Shown here one piece after another: positions 23,401 to 31,205 of a stretch of DNA of 64,000 nucleotides. Within the stretch, counting starts at the first letter, position 1. Each line of letters starts with the position of its first letter. Position numbers and translations under genes: made by a program. Origin of the DNA: Tigriopus japonicus (taxonomy: Eukaryota > Arthropoda > Copepoda > Harpacticoida > Harpacticidae); NCBI GenBank assembly GCA_010645155.1, contig CM021316.1, positions 12,174,954 to 12,238,953 on the forward strand. The letters run 5' to 3'. The notes under the pieces were generated by a model. That model searched no databases. It saw only the letters and a program-made list of their open reading frames with translations, and had not been told where the DNA came from.

Positions 23401-26400
23401 AAGCTTTAGTCAGGTGAGTTGGCAAGGGGGTCAGAATGCGCTCAATTCGTGAGGAAAATGTCGCCCTCACAAGTGTTGACCGGACAGTTAGTGTGACCAA
23501 ACATGAGGATCAAACCCAATTTTTTTAAACTCATTCATGAAGTCACAAGTCAGTTCTTGTCAATAAATGTATTGAATGAACCCTATGTAACGCAAAAGCT
23601 TAAATTTGTATTCTTCTAATCAGGGACTTACTCCATGTTTTGGCAGAAAAGTTCCTAGTTGTAGTATTCAAATCCGAAGCATGATCACTAGAGTGCGTAG
23701 AAAAATTTACTGATTTTCACGAAAAATTTAAATTTAATTTACTCCAAAAAGGCCAAAAAAAATTAAAAAAAATTATTCCTAACTGTATTAAAAATGGTAA
23801 AATTGAATTTAAAATTACATTTCGTCATTCTGGTAATCATTCTTTGTAATTTATCTACAACTCGGCACATTTAGTTATTTCTGGCTAATTATGTGTTCAG
23901 CGTGTCCAACAGTTTAAGATCAAAAAGAGCTAAATACCTCAATTTAGGGGCAAATTTTGGAGCTAAAAGAATTAATTTTTATGGAAAAAGAGTTTAAAAA
24001 GAGCTAAATTTAAAAAGCTAAAACACTAACATAATCAAATTTTTGGACCTTACGTAATTGGCAGGGTCTTTAAGACATTGAAAAATTGCTTTTTAGAATT
24101 TTTTTCTTCCTGTCTTAAAAACGGCCAAGAAAAAAGATTGTTCTGCGAAGTGATGTTGGCTTTTTGAATGTTATAGATAGAGCAACAATAATGAAAGACC
24201 TTTATGCCTCGTTTATTGGCAAAAGCCGTTTTTCACTTCGGGACGAACCAGAGAAAATATCTAATTTGGCCCGTAATTCAAAGCACACAAGCTAAATTTT
24301 AACCACATCAAATGAACTTTTTGTCAGTTAGAGTAGAGTAGTTAGAATCAAAGAGTAAACTAAGTCAAGGTTTTAGTCGGTACCAGCACGTTAATCGAGA
24401 ACAAGACTAGCCAAAAGTTGCATTTTTTTTGCTTCAGCAAGAAGAGCCATAGTTTGGAGTCGATTGTCCTGAAAATCCTACGTATTTGTGAGAAGAATGA
24501 ACATTTTTAAACAAGCCTTATCTTGTTGAGGTAGAAAATCTGGCAACTTCGAAAATTGTAAATAGGAGCCAAAAATCCCTAAAATTCTCGGAAAAAGAGC
24601 TAAAAATGGCCAAATATTTCAAAAGAAGCTAAAAGAGCCAAAAGCTCAAATTTGGAGCCAAATTTCCAAAATATGAGGAAAAAGAGCTAAATTTAGCTCC
24701 AAAGAGCTAAAATTGGTAAGGCTAAATGTGTTAGCAGCTGTTTTTTGGCGCCAATTATGACTTGACATGACCAAAAATGGCCCACGAAAAGGGCCAAAAA
24801 ATTTAAAATGGGACCAAAAAGGGGCAAAAAATTCAAAATGGGACCAAAAAGGGGCAAAAAAATTAAAGAAAATTTACGATGTAATTAAATTTTTCTACTC
24901 ACTCTAATGATCACCTTGTGACATCTTTGGCCTAGAGGAGTGTAGAGATTAGTGATGGACCGAAAGCGCTTTCGGTTTCGGTTTCGGTTATGCCTACCGA
25001 AATCGAAAGCAGACAAGCACTATATAAAATGGAGTTTGACAACAAAATCGAAAAAAAATGGTCCAAAAACCTCTGAAATTTAAGTTTTCCGATTTTTCAA
25101 AATTTGCGACTACCCAACATCAAACACATGAGCACTCTAATTTTTAAGGCGGATTTTGCATTTGAACAATTTTGTAATCAGCTGCTTTCGGTTTCGGTTT
25201 CGGTTAAGCCCTCTTTCGGCCGAAACTTTCGGTTTCGGTTATGAGCCCTTTCGGTCCATCACTAGAGGCCATTGTCGTCATTTTGTCTGCCTTGTTTGTA
25301 GCTAATACTGGCCAAAGTTGGCAATAAGTTGCTTGAAAAGGCAAATATTTCCGAAGAATATCGTGAAATACTTGCCCAAACAAGTGAAAGATCATAGTAC
25401 AAATGAAAGTGCGCAAGACATATTTTCAATGCCAAATCCTGTAATTGCGTAGACTAATGCCATAATTTGATGATAATCAAATTATCATCTTTAGTGAGCA
25501 CCGTAGTATAATTTGAGAGAAATAAACCGTAGGCAAGAGGTCACATGTCGAAAACTAAAAGTTTTTCAAAAATTTCCCTTCTACGAATACGTTTGTTTGG
25601 GCAAGTTTCAACTAGTCGCTGATGATGAACGGCCCTTGCTGCCCACAATGAAATTTCACGACCGGCCTGCTTTAGTATCTCCACTCTATCGACCTCTATG
25701 GTCTTTGGTTCTTTCAAGCAACTGACCACTAGCAATAGCAAAAAAATGACCCAAAAGGGTTACTCAATTCCACCTTTGATCTATCAATTGCAAGCTTGCC
25801 ATTTGCTTGGTCACACATTTCAAATGTTCCTGCACTTTTGTCCGCTCAAAAGTTGGCGACGGGCGACACGTTCTTACGATTACACTCTCTCTAGTCTTTA
25901 ATAGATCTCAATGGTCTATTTCAAGGTTCCACAGAGTTTGTAGAGGAGACAGGCCTAACATTTTGTTGGACAATATCAGGCCCTAGCTGAGCTTTAGCTG
26001 TGACGTTTCCCAAGCAGTTGTGCCCTTAGATCAGTTATAATCACTAGATAGCGTGCAAGCTTTAGCCTGGCTGATTTGGCAAGCGAGGCGGAATGCGTTG
26101 AATTCATGAGGAAAATGTCTCCATCACAACTGTTGAGCGGACAGTTAGTGTGACAAAACATGCGAATCAAGACCAACTTTTCAAAACTCGTTCTTGAAGC
26201 CACAAGTCAGTTTTTGTCCATATATGCATTGGATTAACCCTACATAACGCAAAAGCTTAAATTTGTGTTCTTCCTACCAAAGACTTATTCAACGTATTGT
26301 CAAAAAAGTTCCTAGTTGTAGTACTCATATCCATGGCATGGTCACCTAGTGACGTCTTTGGTTCTTTCACGAAAGTGACCACCAGCAATAGCAAAAAATG

Positions 26401-28172
26401 ACCCAAAAACATTACTGAATTCCTCATTTAACTCATCACTTGCATGGTTAACATTTGCCTGGTTGCACATTTCAAATGTTCCCGCACTTTTGTCCGCTCA
26501 ACAGTTGGCGACCGGAGACACAATTTTAGGCTTACACTCGGTCTAGTATTAAAAGAAGTAATGGTTGTGCCCAAGCAAGTTCGTTTCGTTTGTAGGTTTG
26601 AAGTAGGGGTGGGCGAGAAGCCGGTGTCGGTGCCAAGGTGTTGACACCAACTTTTTGGGCTTTCGGTGTCGGCATCAACATCAGGTCTCTGGTGCCGACA
26701 TTTTAAGGCTAAAAGAGTTTTTGAAAAACGTACTGCACGCCCAAAAACTTGATCCCAATTTTGATTGTAAATGTGAAGGACTAAACAAAATCCAATATCA
26801 TAAATTTTTGTTCCATCATAAGAATAAACGCTTACCAAACTCCAAAAACAGACTTGCAAAGCAAGAAAATCACACACCCAGATAGAGTATTGTAAAATTT
26901 AAGCTTATTTTCCCTCTCTCAATTTTATGTTGAACTAACATGAACTTAAATGTCTTTAAAATGGGTAGGTCTGTCAAAACTGGTGCTCCATATTACAGTT
27001 CAGAAGGGCACATTTTGTTTGACTTAATTATAAGGAACACGCTATCGGTGTCAATGTCGACACCACGACGTTGATGGGCAACTTCAACACAGGTGTCGGT
27101 GTCGGCGTGAGTGTCAACTTGGCGGTGTCGGAGTCGAGGGCAAAATTGCCGCTGTCACCCATCCTTAGGTTGAAGTCGGGGTCATTTGTTGTTTGTTTGG
27201 GCAAAACTTAAGTAATAACCTTCGGAAATACTCTTCAAAAACTGTAACTCATCCAACAAAAAAATCCATATATCCATCCTGTGCAAGGTTATGTTGTGAT
27301 TCCAGGGGAGCTTCTCGCTTCACTCGAAATTAAGCAAAATGTACTTCTCAGAGGGAGCCACCTGAAATCCGAGTCAAATAAACAAAAACAAGCCACTTCG
27401 AAAGGAACCCGATTTTCCAATCCGTGTGCGTGCGTTTGAGTGAGCGTTATTTGATTGAGATTTTCGAAAAAAAGCCAAATAGAGGAAGGATTTGTTTTGA
27501 GAAAGTAACATGCATGAACAATTTCCATTTTATTCAGGCTCTCCAAAAGTTTGAAAGACGGATTTGAATACGTTCTTTTCAATTTATTCGACACTAATCA
27601 AATAAATAAAATCTATTCAATGGAGGCAAAGCCGTCACACTCTCAAATGATCCGAATGACACCTTGCGGGGTAACCAAGTCATAATTTAAAGCTGAATGA
27701 CTAATTATCTTCACTACGACTTCAACAGAATAAAGCTAATACTCTGGTAAGAATCAAACTTTTTAAGCTTGACTAACTAAAGATTTTAATTGCCGGAGAG
27801 GATAAACGTCATGTCGGCTTACCTGGCTCAAATAACGATTTGCATTCTTCACATGAAAAATATGAATCAAAGGGCGTTTTCCGGTAGATTTAAAAACTTG
27901 ACCAGACGCTTCAGAGTAAGTTACAACAGAGCTAGTGGAAAAGATGAATAGAGATGTAATAAATTATTGAGTCCCAAGACTCAATATTTGGATTACCAGT
28001 TTTGAGCCAATCTTGGCACCAACACTCCAAAATCATCGTTTTGTAATATTGACACGTCAGATTTGAAATTTTCTTGCAATTGAATTAAGAACGGCACTAT
28101 GTTTTGTTCATAAGTATGACAGGAACAGTGTAAGAAATTTACAAGAACGCAGAGGAAAAATAGTTTTTCCAT
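10889..28172 (-). CDS. Ionotropic receptor (iGluR-like chemosensory channel), eight exons, C-terminal membrane helix missing
   Basis: Phase-consistent exons: 28172-27997, 27931-27823, 22713-22397, 22328-22265, 21402-20890, 11471-11282, 11161-11062 and 10940-10889. Together they encode about 506 residues. The order is signal peptide, short N-terminal region, ligand-binding half S1 (about 180-260), membrane helix M1 (about 276-296), pore loop (about 303-317), second helix (about 334-360) and ligand-binding half S2 (about 370-506). IR proteins are ligand-gated cation channels of chemosensory neurons. The short N-terminus fits a divergent IR rather than a long co-receptor such as IR25a. A TGA at 10891-10889 ends the frame before the last membrane helix expected of the family, so this is either a pseudogene or my 3' end is wrong. 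Introns 2 and 5 are about 5.1 and 9.4 kb and full of transposons. Confidence 0.75.
11896..14828 (+). mobile_element. 2.9-kb TIR element, copy 1, in IR intron 5
   Basis: Ends are inverted repeats of about 250 bases: left AATGGAACAGTGTAATCC... at 11896, right ...GGATTACACTGTTCCATT ending 14828. The family's second copy is at 32038-35262, colinear over nearly its whole length. Compared with copy 2 it lacks about 320 bp near 13940. No transposase is recognisable; instead the interior holds decayed non-LTR reverse-transcriptase sequence (14165-14422). Flanking duplications are not evident. It could be a non-autonomous DNA transposon that captured LINE sequence. Confidence 0.75.
14165..14422 (+). 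pseudogene. Decayed non-LTR reverse-transcriptase palm fragment inside TIR copy 1
   Basis: The frame reads IPQSSILGLVFSIIFIAPL...ISSYVEV, which tracks the LINE motif VPQGSVLGPLLFLIFI...VSSYADDT, the RT motifs B and C. The YADD aspartates are gone (SSYVEV), so it cannot be active. The same stretch is at 34593-34850 in copy 2 and, more worn, about 1960-2108. Confidence 0.6.
15598..15910 (-). repeat. Inverted copy of the repeat at 10138-10456
   Basis: Reverse-complement match to 10138-10456 along its full length, with identical outer limits (GGCAGCAGTCCTGTAATATGA at its right end). It lies immediately left of the element at 15913. Confidence 0.6.
15913..16606. mobile_element. AT-rich TIR element of about 690 bp
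   Basis: Left end AGAGCGGCCGAAAATATTTA; right end ends in AATATTTTCGGTCGCTC, its near-perfect inverse. The interior is made of ATATTTAAA-like phrases and codes for nothing. A target-site duplication is not convincing (AATCATTA versus ATTCTTAT). TIRs of this style occur in hAT MITEs. Confidence 0.55.
17170..17262. repeat. Dispersed repeat, copy shared with 6220-6365
   Basis: Same orientation and wording as 6240-6350 (TTCAATACAACCT, AACTTCCGAGTCAAAACTGG, CAGCACTCCTGGTTC). It abuts the LINE fragment at 17255. Confidence 0.6.
17255..17530 (-). pseudogene. LINE reverse-transcriptase N-terminal (finger) fragment
   Basis: The minus-strand frame contains GDITKEEVINSLDKQKSNAP followed by LFHLKMLKDCLGPFLAQIYS. 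This matches the region before RT motif A in non-LTR retrotransposons, usually I..EEV..AI..LK..KApG.D.i..E.LK. The invariant glycine/aspartate after KAP is lost. There is no flanking RT sequence on either side, so it is a scrap within IR intron 5. Confidence 0.55.
17531..18527. other. Intronic sequence, nothing recognised
   Basis: Part of IR intron 5. There is a purine-rich stretch at 17705-17755. I found no credible exon or terminal repeats. Confidence 0.4.
18528..19540. mobile_element. MITE (CACTAGATAGCGT family), split by another element
   Basis: The left part 18528-18989 and right part 19458-19540 align with the fuller copy at 26020-26560. The ends are inverted (AATCACTAGATAGCGT against ACTCTCTCTAGTGTTTAATA). 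An inner inverted motif, AACTGTTGAGCGGACA, recurs near both ends. The element at 18990-19457 is inserted between the halves. A third copy is 23399-25915. Confidence 0.65.
18990..19457. mobile_element. 468-bp TIR element inserted in the MITE, with 8-bp duplication
   Basis: TIRs GGTAATGGTGACGATGT and ACATCGTCACCATTACC are perfect over 17 bases, and the inverse match continues (GAGGTCCGAACGA against TCGTCCGGACCTT). The flanks are both CACTTTTG (18982-18989 and 19458-19465), a perfect 8-bp duplication. No transposase is encoded. The 8-bp duplication fits hAT-, P- or Merlin-type elements; ends beginning GG lean to Merlin, but I cannot decide. Confidence 0.8.
19541..20889. other. IR intron 5, 5'-proximal part; no exon accepted
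   Basis: Frames at 19608-19862 (minus) and 20347-20616 (minus) show no homology. The latter has a good CAG|GTAAGG donor at 20430 but no phase-compatible acceptor to join exon 5, and the exon 5 to exon 6 junction is already in phase without it. Confidence 0.45.
20890..21402 (-). CDS. IR gene exon 5 (S1 end, M1, pore, second membrane helix, S2 start)
   Basis: The acceptor CTTTTCCAG opens a 171-codon exon. It reads SLTHTRSRYFAFSYP, the conserved S1 end with its ligand-contact arginine. The M1 helix TWLAISINILVFTLAFW comes next, then a pore loop (FSAFGVTLSFILKKG). The helix ending IWYRSTLRAVLISP follows, matching the family's post-pore helix that runs into Y/R...L.A.L..P. It ends at TCG|GTTAGT in phase 0. 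The channel layout matches the Pfam ligand-gated channel family (Lig_chan), and this exon is the firmest evidence for the gene. Confidence 0.88.
21570..21835. mobile_element. Single arm of the 7922-8574 MITE family, in IR intron 4
   Basis: Phrases TGATCTCATCAAAAATCTTATCGCC, GAGAATTTGGGCAGTTTAAGG and TTTTCGCATTTTGTAGACCGCC match the arms at 7922-8115 and 15211-15430. The opposite arm is missing. Confidence 0.55.
21885..22133. mobile_element. 249-bp hAT MITE (CAGGGGTCGGCAACC ends) in IR intron 4
   Basis: Left end CAGGGGTCGGCAACC, right end ends in TTATCGACCCCTG, the inverse with one mismatch. CAGGGGT...ACCCCTG is the familiar hAT terminus. The 8-bp flanks are GTCTATAT and CTCTATAT, agreeing at seven of eight positions. 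The interior is made of GGGCCCA-rich phrases and codes for nothing. Confidence 0.8.
22265..22713 (-). CDS. IR gene exons 3 and 4 (start of ligand-binding half S1)
   Basis: Exon 3 (22713-22397) gives 105 codons ending in an S1-like stretch (EFHGFEKSMIEEIGKDIGFQ), the pattern seen where glutamate-receptor ligand-binding domains begin. Its donor is TCAA|GTAAGT. Exon 4 (22328-22265, 64 bp) reads LGDINGTDALGLVYSE, where the family has its NGTWNG-like loop, and ends GAG|GTAAGC. An alternative acceptor 12 bases further into exon 4 keeps the frame. The intron between them is 68 bp. Confidence 0.7.
22714..23398. other. IR intron 2, 3' part; nothing recognised
   Basis: AT-rich sequence between exon 3 and the nested MITE cluster. 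No exon or repeat could be supported. Confidence 0.4.
23689..24906. mobile_element. 1.2-kb hAT-type element with 8-bp duplication
   Basis: TIRs are TAGAGTGCGTAGAAAAATTT and AAATTTTTCTACTCACTCTA, one mismatch in 20. The flanking duplication is perfect: ATGATCAC at 23681-23688 and 24907-24914. The interior is full of AGAGCTAAA-like phrases and a short tandem (AAAATGGGACCAAAAAGGGG twice at about 24815-24865), with no transposase frame. Confidence 0.8.
24932..25696. mobile_element. TIR element interrupting the outer MITE, itself host to a hAT MITE
   Basis: The outer MITE breaks at CTTTGG|CCTAGAGGAG and resumes at CTATGG|TCTTTGG. The two ends are loose inverses (CCTAGAGGAGTGTAGAG against CTCTATCGACCTCTATGG) and TCTTTGG is repeated outside. 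Inside is the hAT MITE at 24950-25264 and a partly inverted repeat around ACTTGCCCAAACAAG (about 25368) and GTTTGTTTGGGCAAGTTTC (about 25591). The class is unknown. Confidence 0.4.
24950..25264 (+). mobile_element. hAT-type MITE, copy 2 (TAGTGATGGACCG family)
   Basis: Same orientation as copy 1 and colinear with it (315 bp against 341), with a deletion in the left subterminal CCGAAA-rich part. The ends TAGTGATGGACCG and CGGTCCATCACTA are intact. The flanks (GTAGAGAT, GAGGCCAT) do not match, so the duplication is lost, or the copy was moved by recombination. Confidence 0.8.
26020..26560. mobile_element. Uninterrupted copy of the CACTAGATAGCGT MITE
   Basis: The ends read AATCACTAGATAGCGTGC and ...CTCGGTCTAGTATTAAAAG. 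The inner mark ACTGTTGAGCGGACAG (about 26130) has its inverse GTCCGCTCAACAGTTGGCG (about 26490). It is about 540 bp without coding capacity and serves as the reference for the broken copies at 18528-19540 and 23399-25915. Confidence 0.65.
26604..27167. mobile_element. hAT MITE with GGTGTCGG-rich arms, IR intron 2
   Basis: Left end TAGGGGTGGGCGAGAAGCCGG, right end ...CGCTGTCACCCATCCTTA, imperfect inverses of the common hAT form (TAGGGGTGGGC). The flanks are GTTTGAAG and GGTTGAAG, seven of eight identical. Both arms are built of degenerate GGTGTCGGTGTCGA-like repeats, the kind of subterminal array that hAT transposases bind. It is 564 bp with no transposase. Confidence 0.75.
27168..27822. other. 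IR intron 2, 5'-proximal part; one unassigned frame
   Basis: A minus-strand frame (27594-27289) overlaps a possible CAG|GTGGCT splice site but has no phase partner in the IR gene and no homology that I recognise. Exon 2 joins exon 3 in phase 0 without it. Confidence 0.4.
27823..28172 (-). CDS. IR gene exons 1 and 2 (signal peptide and N-terminal region)
   Basis: Exon 1 begins at the ATG at 28172, with an in-frame stop just upstream. It encodes a typical signal peptide (MEKLFFLCVLVNFLHCSC) and ends at CTG|GTAATC (27997). Exon 2 (27931-27823) has a textbook acceptor (CTTTTCCACTAG) and donor (CAG|GTAAGC). The 65-bp intron is in phase 2, the second intron in phase 0. Neither exon shows a motif by itself; assignment rests on strand, spacing and the exact phase match to exon 3, whose acceptor (CTTAACCAG) is also phase 0. 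Confidence 0.6.
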
Positions 28173-28705
28173 TATGTCTCACTGAGATATAATTGATGAC
28201 TGACGAATGAGAAGACATAATTTGTTTGACAGTGGCCTTTCTCACTCAAACCAACTACGTATTTAATTTAAATGTCAAGGAATGCTTTGAGCTTTCAAGA
28301 TGCCAAAAGAAAAATCAAAGCGAGAATTTTACTCTTTCAAGTGATCGCCTTTAAAGCACCTTAAACAAGGAAAATAGTTTTGATAGAATGATTAACACTA
28401 AGTTAGTGCATGACCAAATTTACCAATGGCAAAAGTTGAAGCAAAAGCAGAAAATAAATAAATGAAATGAAAAATAAACAAAAAAGCAACACCGCAATAA
28501 CCAAAAACACTCGAAACAGTCTAGAAGCCAAAGAAAAATAAGGCGGCATATATTTTGACGTGTTGCTCATCTGACATTTATTCATCTAAGGGTTTCCAAA
28601 CGTTAAACAGGTTAACTGTTAAATGCCAACAAAAGCTAAGAAGTAAAACCTTCTGACAAGTGATAGACAGCCATTTGCTTTAATATATCATCAGTCCTAA
28701 AAATA
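28173..28705. other. Upstream region of the IR gene
   Basis: AT-rich sequence 5' of the IR start codon. I saw no TATA-box or initiator that I would defend. The frame at 28403-28585 is low-complexity hydrophobic sequence and probably chance. Confidence 0.35.
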
Positions 28706-29022
28706 CCGGATGGTTCATAAGAAACGGAACAGGAAACTTTGTCCGTAACTGGAAATGGGAGATCTCACAAAAAATTTAAGAAGCACAAAAAGATGCGACA
28801 GATTCTGATTCCCTTCCGTAGCCTTATGTTTTATTTTAGCCAAAATTAGAGGGGAGAAAAAAGTCGGAGTCACGAACGCTCTGTTTTCAGAAATGACCCT
28901 TCACGGGAAAAATCGTCGTCGTTAAAATACTGAACTTGGGGAAAATTGCTCTTTCAGTCCCTTCAAGCCAAGTGTTTGGCCCAATCATAATTAGGTGTTC
29001 CGTTTCTTTTGAAATACCTGGA
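28706..29022. mobile_element. 317-bp MITE with mariner-like TIRs
   Basis: The left end CCGGATGGTTCATAAGAAAC continues GGAACAGG. The right end, read inverted, is CCAGGTATTTCAAAAGAAAC followed by GGAACACC. The two agree at most positions over 28 bases. The ATAAG/AAGAAACGGAAC wording resembles Tc1/mariner termini, but a TA duplication on both sides is not clear. It sits 0.5 kb upstream of the IR start. Confidence 0.55.
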
Positions 29023-29686
29023 ACACATGTTTGGTTGAAATTCAATACACTTTTTGTTTGGAATTACATGGCATAGACAAAGTTTTCGATAAATTATTAG
29101 GGTTAAGCTTATCTGTAGAATCACAAAAAAATGCAAATTCCAAATCCCAGAAATCTAAAAAGATATTTCTTGAATCATATACTTTCTTATCAATGTTTCC
29201 TTTTAAATTAACGGCCTATCAAAGGTCAAGACAAACTTAGGATAATCTTTTGATGCAGACACCCTTTCTTTTAGTGAAGAAACGAAGCCGACTCAGCATC
29301 GGATCGGATCGGTTCTGATATTGGCTCCTCGTAAGTCGGGTCTAAAAACACACGAACCGATCCAAAGTCGGAACCGACCTCTAAAAAGTTTATTCATAAA
29401 ATTCGGATAAATATTACTTGCAAACCCTTGTTTATCATTTTTCCTGGAGTGTTCTTTTAATCTCTTCTTCAAAAAGATTTTTAGTATTAAGTAATGTTGT
29501 ATTCTCATGTCTGCTACCTTCTACATGCTCTTACTCGTACTAGTCACTTTCCATCTCTGTATATACGTGTATACGCATGTCTCTCTGTCAAATACATCTA
29601 GTCATTTACGAACATCTCCTAATGCAACAAGCAAAATGCATTCCAGTTTGAAATGGTCATTGATCTGAAACCCTGTGAAAACCCGT
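29023..29686. other. No recognisable gene
   Basis: Contains a weak GGATCGGATCGGTTC repeat at about 29300 and a TATACGTGTATACGCATG stretch near 29560. No frame with family resemblance. Confidence 0.4.
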
Positions 29687-30370
29687 ATTCCCGACGAAGA
29701 CAAATAGGCAACAAGTTGAACAATGAAAGAGCCCGATAAAGAAGAGAGGAGGACTTCAATGATCGAACTAACCTCGATTCTTTTGGATTTGGAGGTGCTC
29801 TCAGAACGCACGTAAAACCTCTATGACCGCTACAACTTATCCAAGAACTTCTTGACTGATCTCAAAGTCTTGGTTGGGACAAAGCCCATGAATGCTCTTG
29901 AAGACATACAGTATCAGATACCTTTCATACTTTCTCTGAGTTCTGTACAGCCCTAACTTCTGGAGCCTCTACAAAACCCAGGCTTTGAGATCAGTTGTAG
30001 CGATTGTAGAGGTTTTACGTGATTTCTGAGAGCACCTCCAAATCCAAGGGAATCGAGACTAATTCGAACAATGAAGTCCTCCTCTCTTCTTCATCGGGCT
30101 CCTTCATTGTTCAATTTGTTGCCTATTTGTCTTCGTCGGGAATATGTAGGAGCTGATCGTCTAACAGCATTAAAGGCAGGATTGGACAAATTTTTAAAAA
30201 CTATTCCTTACCAGCCCCATTATTCTTGGGTTGTACAGATCTGCCAAAAGTAACCTCATTTGTAGATCAAATTTCATATAGATGTTAATAATATGAAATA
30301 TATTAATCATTAACTCTCTTTACAGGGAATCCCATTTCTTGTAGCGGTAAAAAAAATCGTTAAAAAAGTA
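29687..30370. mobile_element. Head-to-head inverted pair of LINE 3' ends
   Basis: The arms 29687-29866 (LINE on minus) and 29985-30150 (LINE on plus) are reverse complements with modest divergence. The about 120-bp centre still reads, on the minus strand, LINE sequence upstream of the arm (YERYLILYVFKSIHGL). The plus-strand arm continues to the LINE stop and its 3' untranslated region, ending in the TTTACAGGGAATC...GTAGCGGTA tail at 30319-30362. Family signs are the C-terminal FNLLPICLRREY...LDKFLKTIP, as in CR1/L2-like APE-type LINEs. Confidence 0.65.
30071..30253 (+). pseudogene. C-terminal 60 codons of a CR1/L2-like LINE protein
   Basis: The frame reads APSLFNLLPICLRREYVGAD and later KAGLDKFLKTIP before a TAA. 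This matches the conserved end of APE-type LINE reverse transcriptases (FN.LP..LR......FK..LD.FL..IP). Everything 5' of the arm is lost, so it is a 5'-truncated dead copy. Confidence 0.65.
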
Positions 30371-31040
30371 CAGTCAGGAGCAAAAGTATTTGTAACGTGA
30401 CGAGAAAACCAGAAAATCCTTTATATCCAATTAGATATCATGCTAAGAAGTTTGTAAGAGTGTAATATTTTTTTCCGATTAACAATAATACCAGTTTCCC
30501 GCAATTGTTTTATAAAAATGTCTGAAACTAACTTTTAATTATTAAAAATAAAAATTTTTATTAGTGCAAAAGTATTCGTAACGCGCAAATAAGTTAACAA
30601 AATAGGTTTATAAACAGATTTTTCATCAGAAAAAATTGATCGAAAGATGTAGAACATTCTGGAAAGCCGGAGAAAAGTCATTTAGTCTCCCTTTTTCCAA
30701 GATTTTCTAGATCTTTCTTGGATCTTATAAATTTTACGGAATTGAACAATTGCTTCACAGTCAGCCAATCATGACCAAGGTCAAGGAGCTCGACAAGGAC
30801 TTGAAGTTGAAGATAGTAAGTCTTCATCATGGAGGCAAGGGCTACAGAGCCATTTCGAAGCTTCTGGACATCCCAATTTCAACGATTCAGTACGTCGTGA
30901 AGAAGGCACAAAAGAGCGGAACGGTTGAGAACCTCCCAAGATCCGTTCGTCCAAAGAAACTGTCAGCCAGACTTGAGAGGAAGATTGTCAGAGAGGTCAC
31001 AAATAATCCTCGAACAACGTGGACAAAACGTGGGAACTAG
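30371..31040 (+). mobile_element. 5' half of a Tc1-like transposon with IR/DR-type end
   Basis: A TA dinucleotide at 30369-30370 is followed by CAGTCAGGAGCAAAAGTATT, a Tc1-style terminus. The phrase GCAAAAGTATTCGTAACG recurs at about 30566, giving the two direct repeats of an IR/DR-type inverted repeat. The transposase start follows at 30771. Sequence homologous to the second half of the transposase and the right TIR is missing. The break falls near 31030, where LINE-1 sequence starts. Confidence 0.7.
30771..31040 (+). pseudogene. Tc1-like transposase, N-terminal DNA-binding part only
   Basis: From the ATG at 30771 the 90-codon frame reads KELDKDLKLKIVSLHHGG, then YRAISKLLDIPISTIQYVVK, then a basic linker and ARLERKIVREVTNNPRTTW. 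This is the paired-like double helix-turn-helix that binds the terminal repeats in Tc1 elements. The DDE catalytic domain is absent: the frame drifts at the TTW block and stops at 31038-31040. It cannot transpose on its own. Confidence 0.75.
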
Positions 31041-31146
31041 CACGACAGAAGAGTCGCGAACAGGCAAAAAAAAACGGGATACGCTTCTTTGTGATCGGTC
31101 ATGAAAACCCCCAAATCAGGAGCAGACCGATCTCAGAAGAAAAAGA

Positions 31147-31205
31147 AGCAACAGCATAAAATATGCATCATGGAATATCTGCCGCGGAATGCATGCTAAT
31201 GCTGC
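31147..31205 (+). pseudogene. LINE-1 endonuclease N-terminus (split from the rest by 4 kb)
   Basis: The frame reads IKYASWNICRGMHANAA, the start of an apurinic-endonuclease domain (consensus ...i.sWNirgl). The continuation LQHKESEIRNA is at 35263 on the other side of two inserted elements. The upstream sequence back to about 31040 may be the LINE leader. No ORF1 is recognisable. Confidence 0.6.

Larger units (their letters stand above)
23399..25915. mobile_element. Four-layer nest of small DNA transposons in IR intron 2
   Basis: The outermost element is a CACTAGATAGCGT-family MITE, in pieces 23399-23688, about 24915-24931 and about 25697-25915. It is split first by the element at 23689-24906 and again by 24932-25696. 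That last element in turn contains the hAT MITE at 24950-25264. The host pieces join in order when compared with the uninterrupted copy at 26020-26560. Confidence 0.6.
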
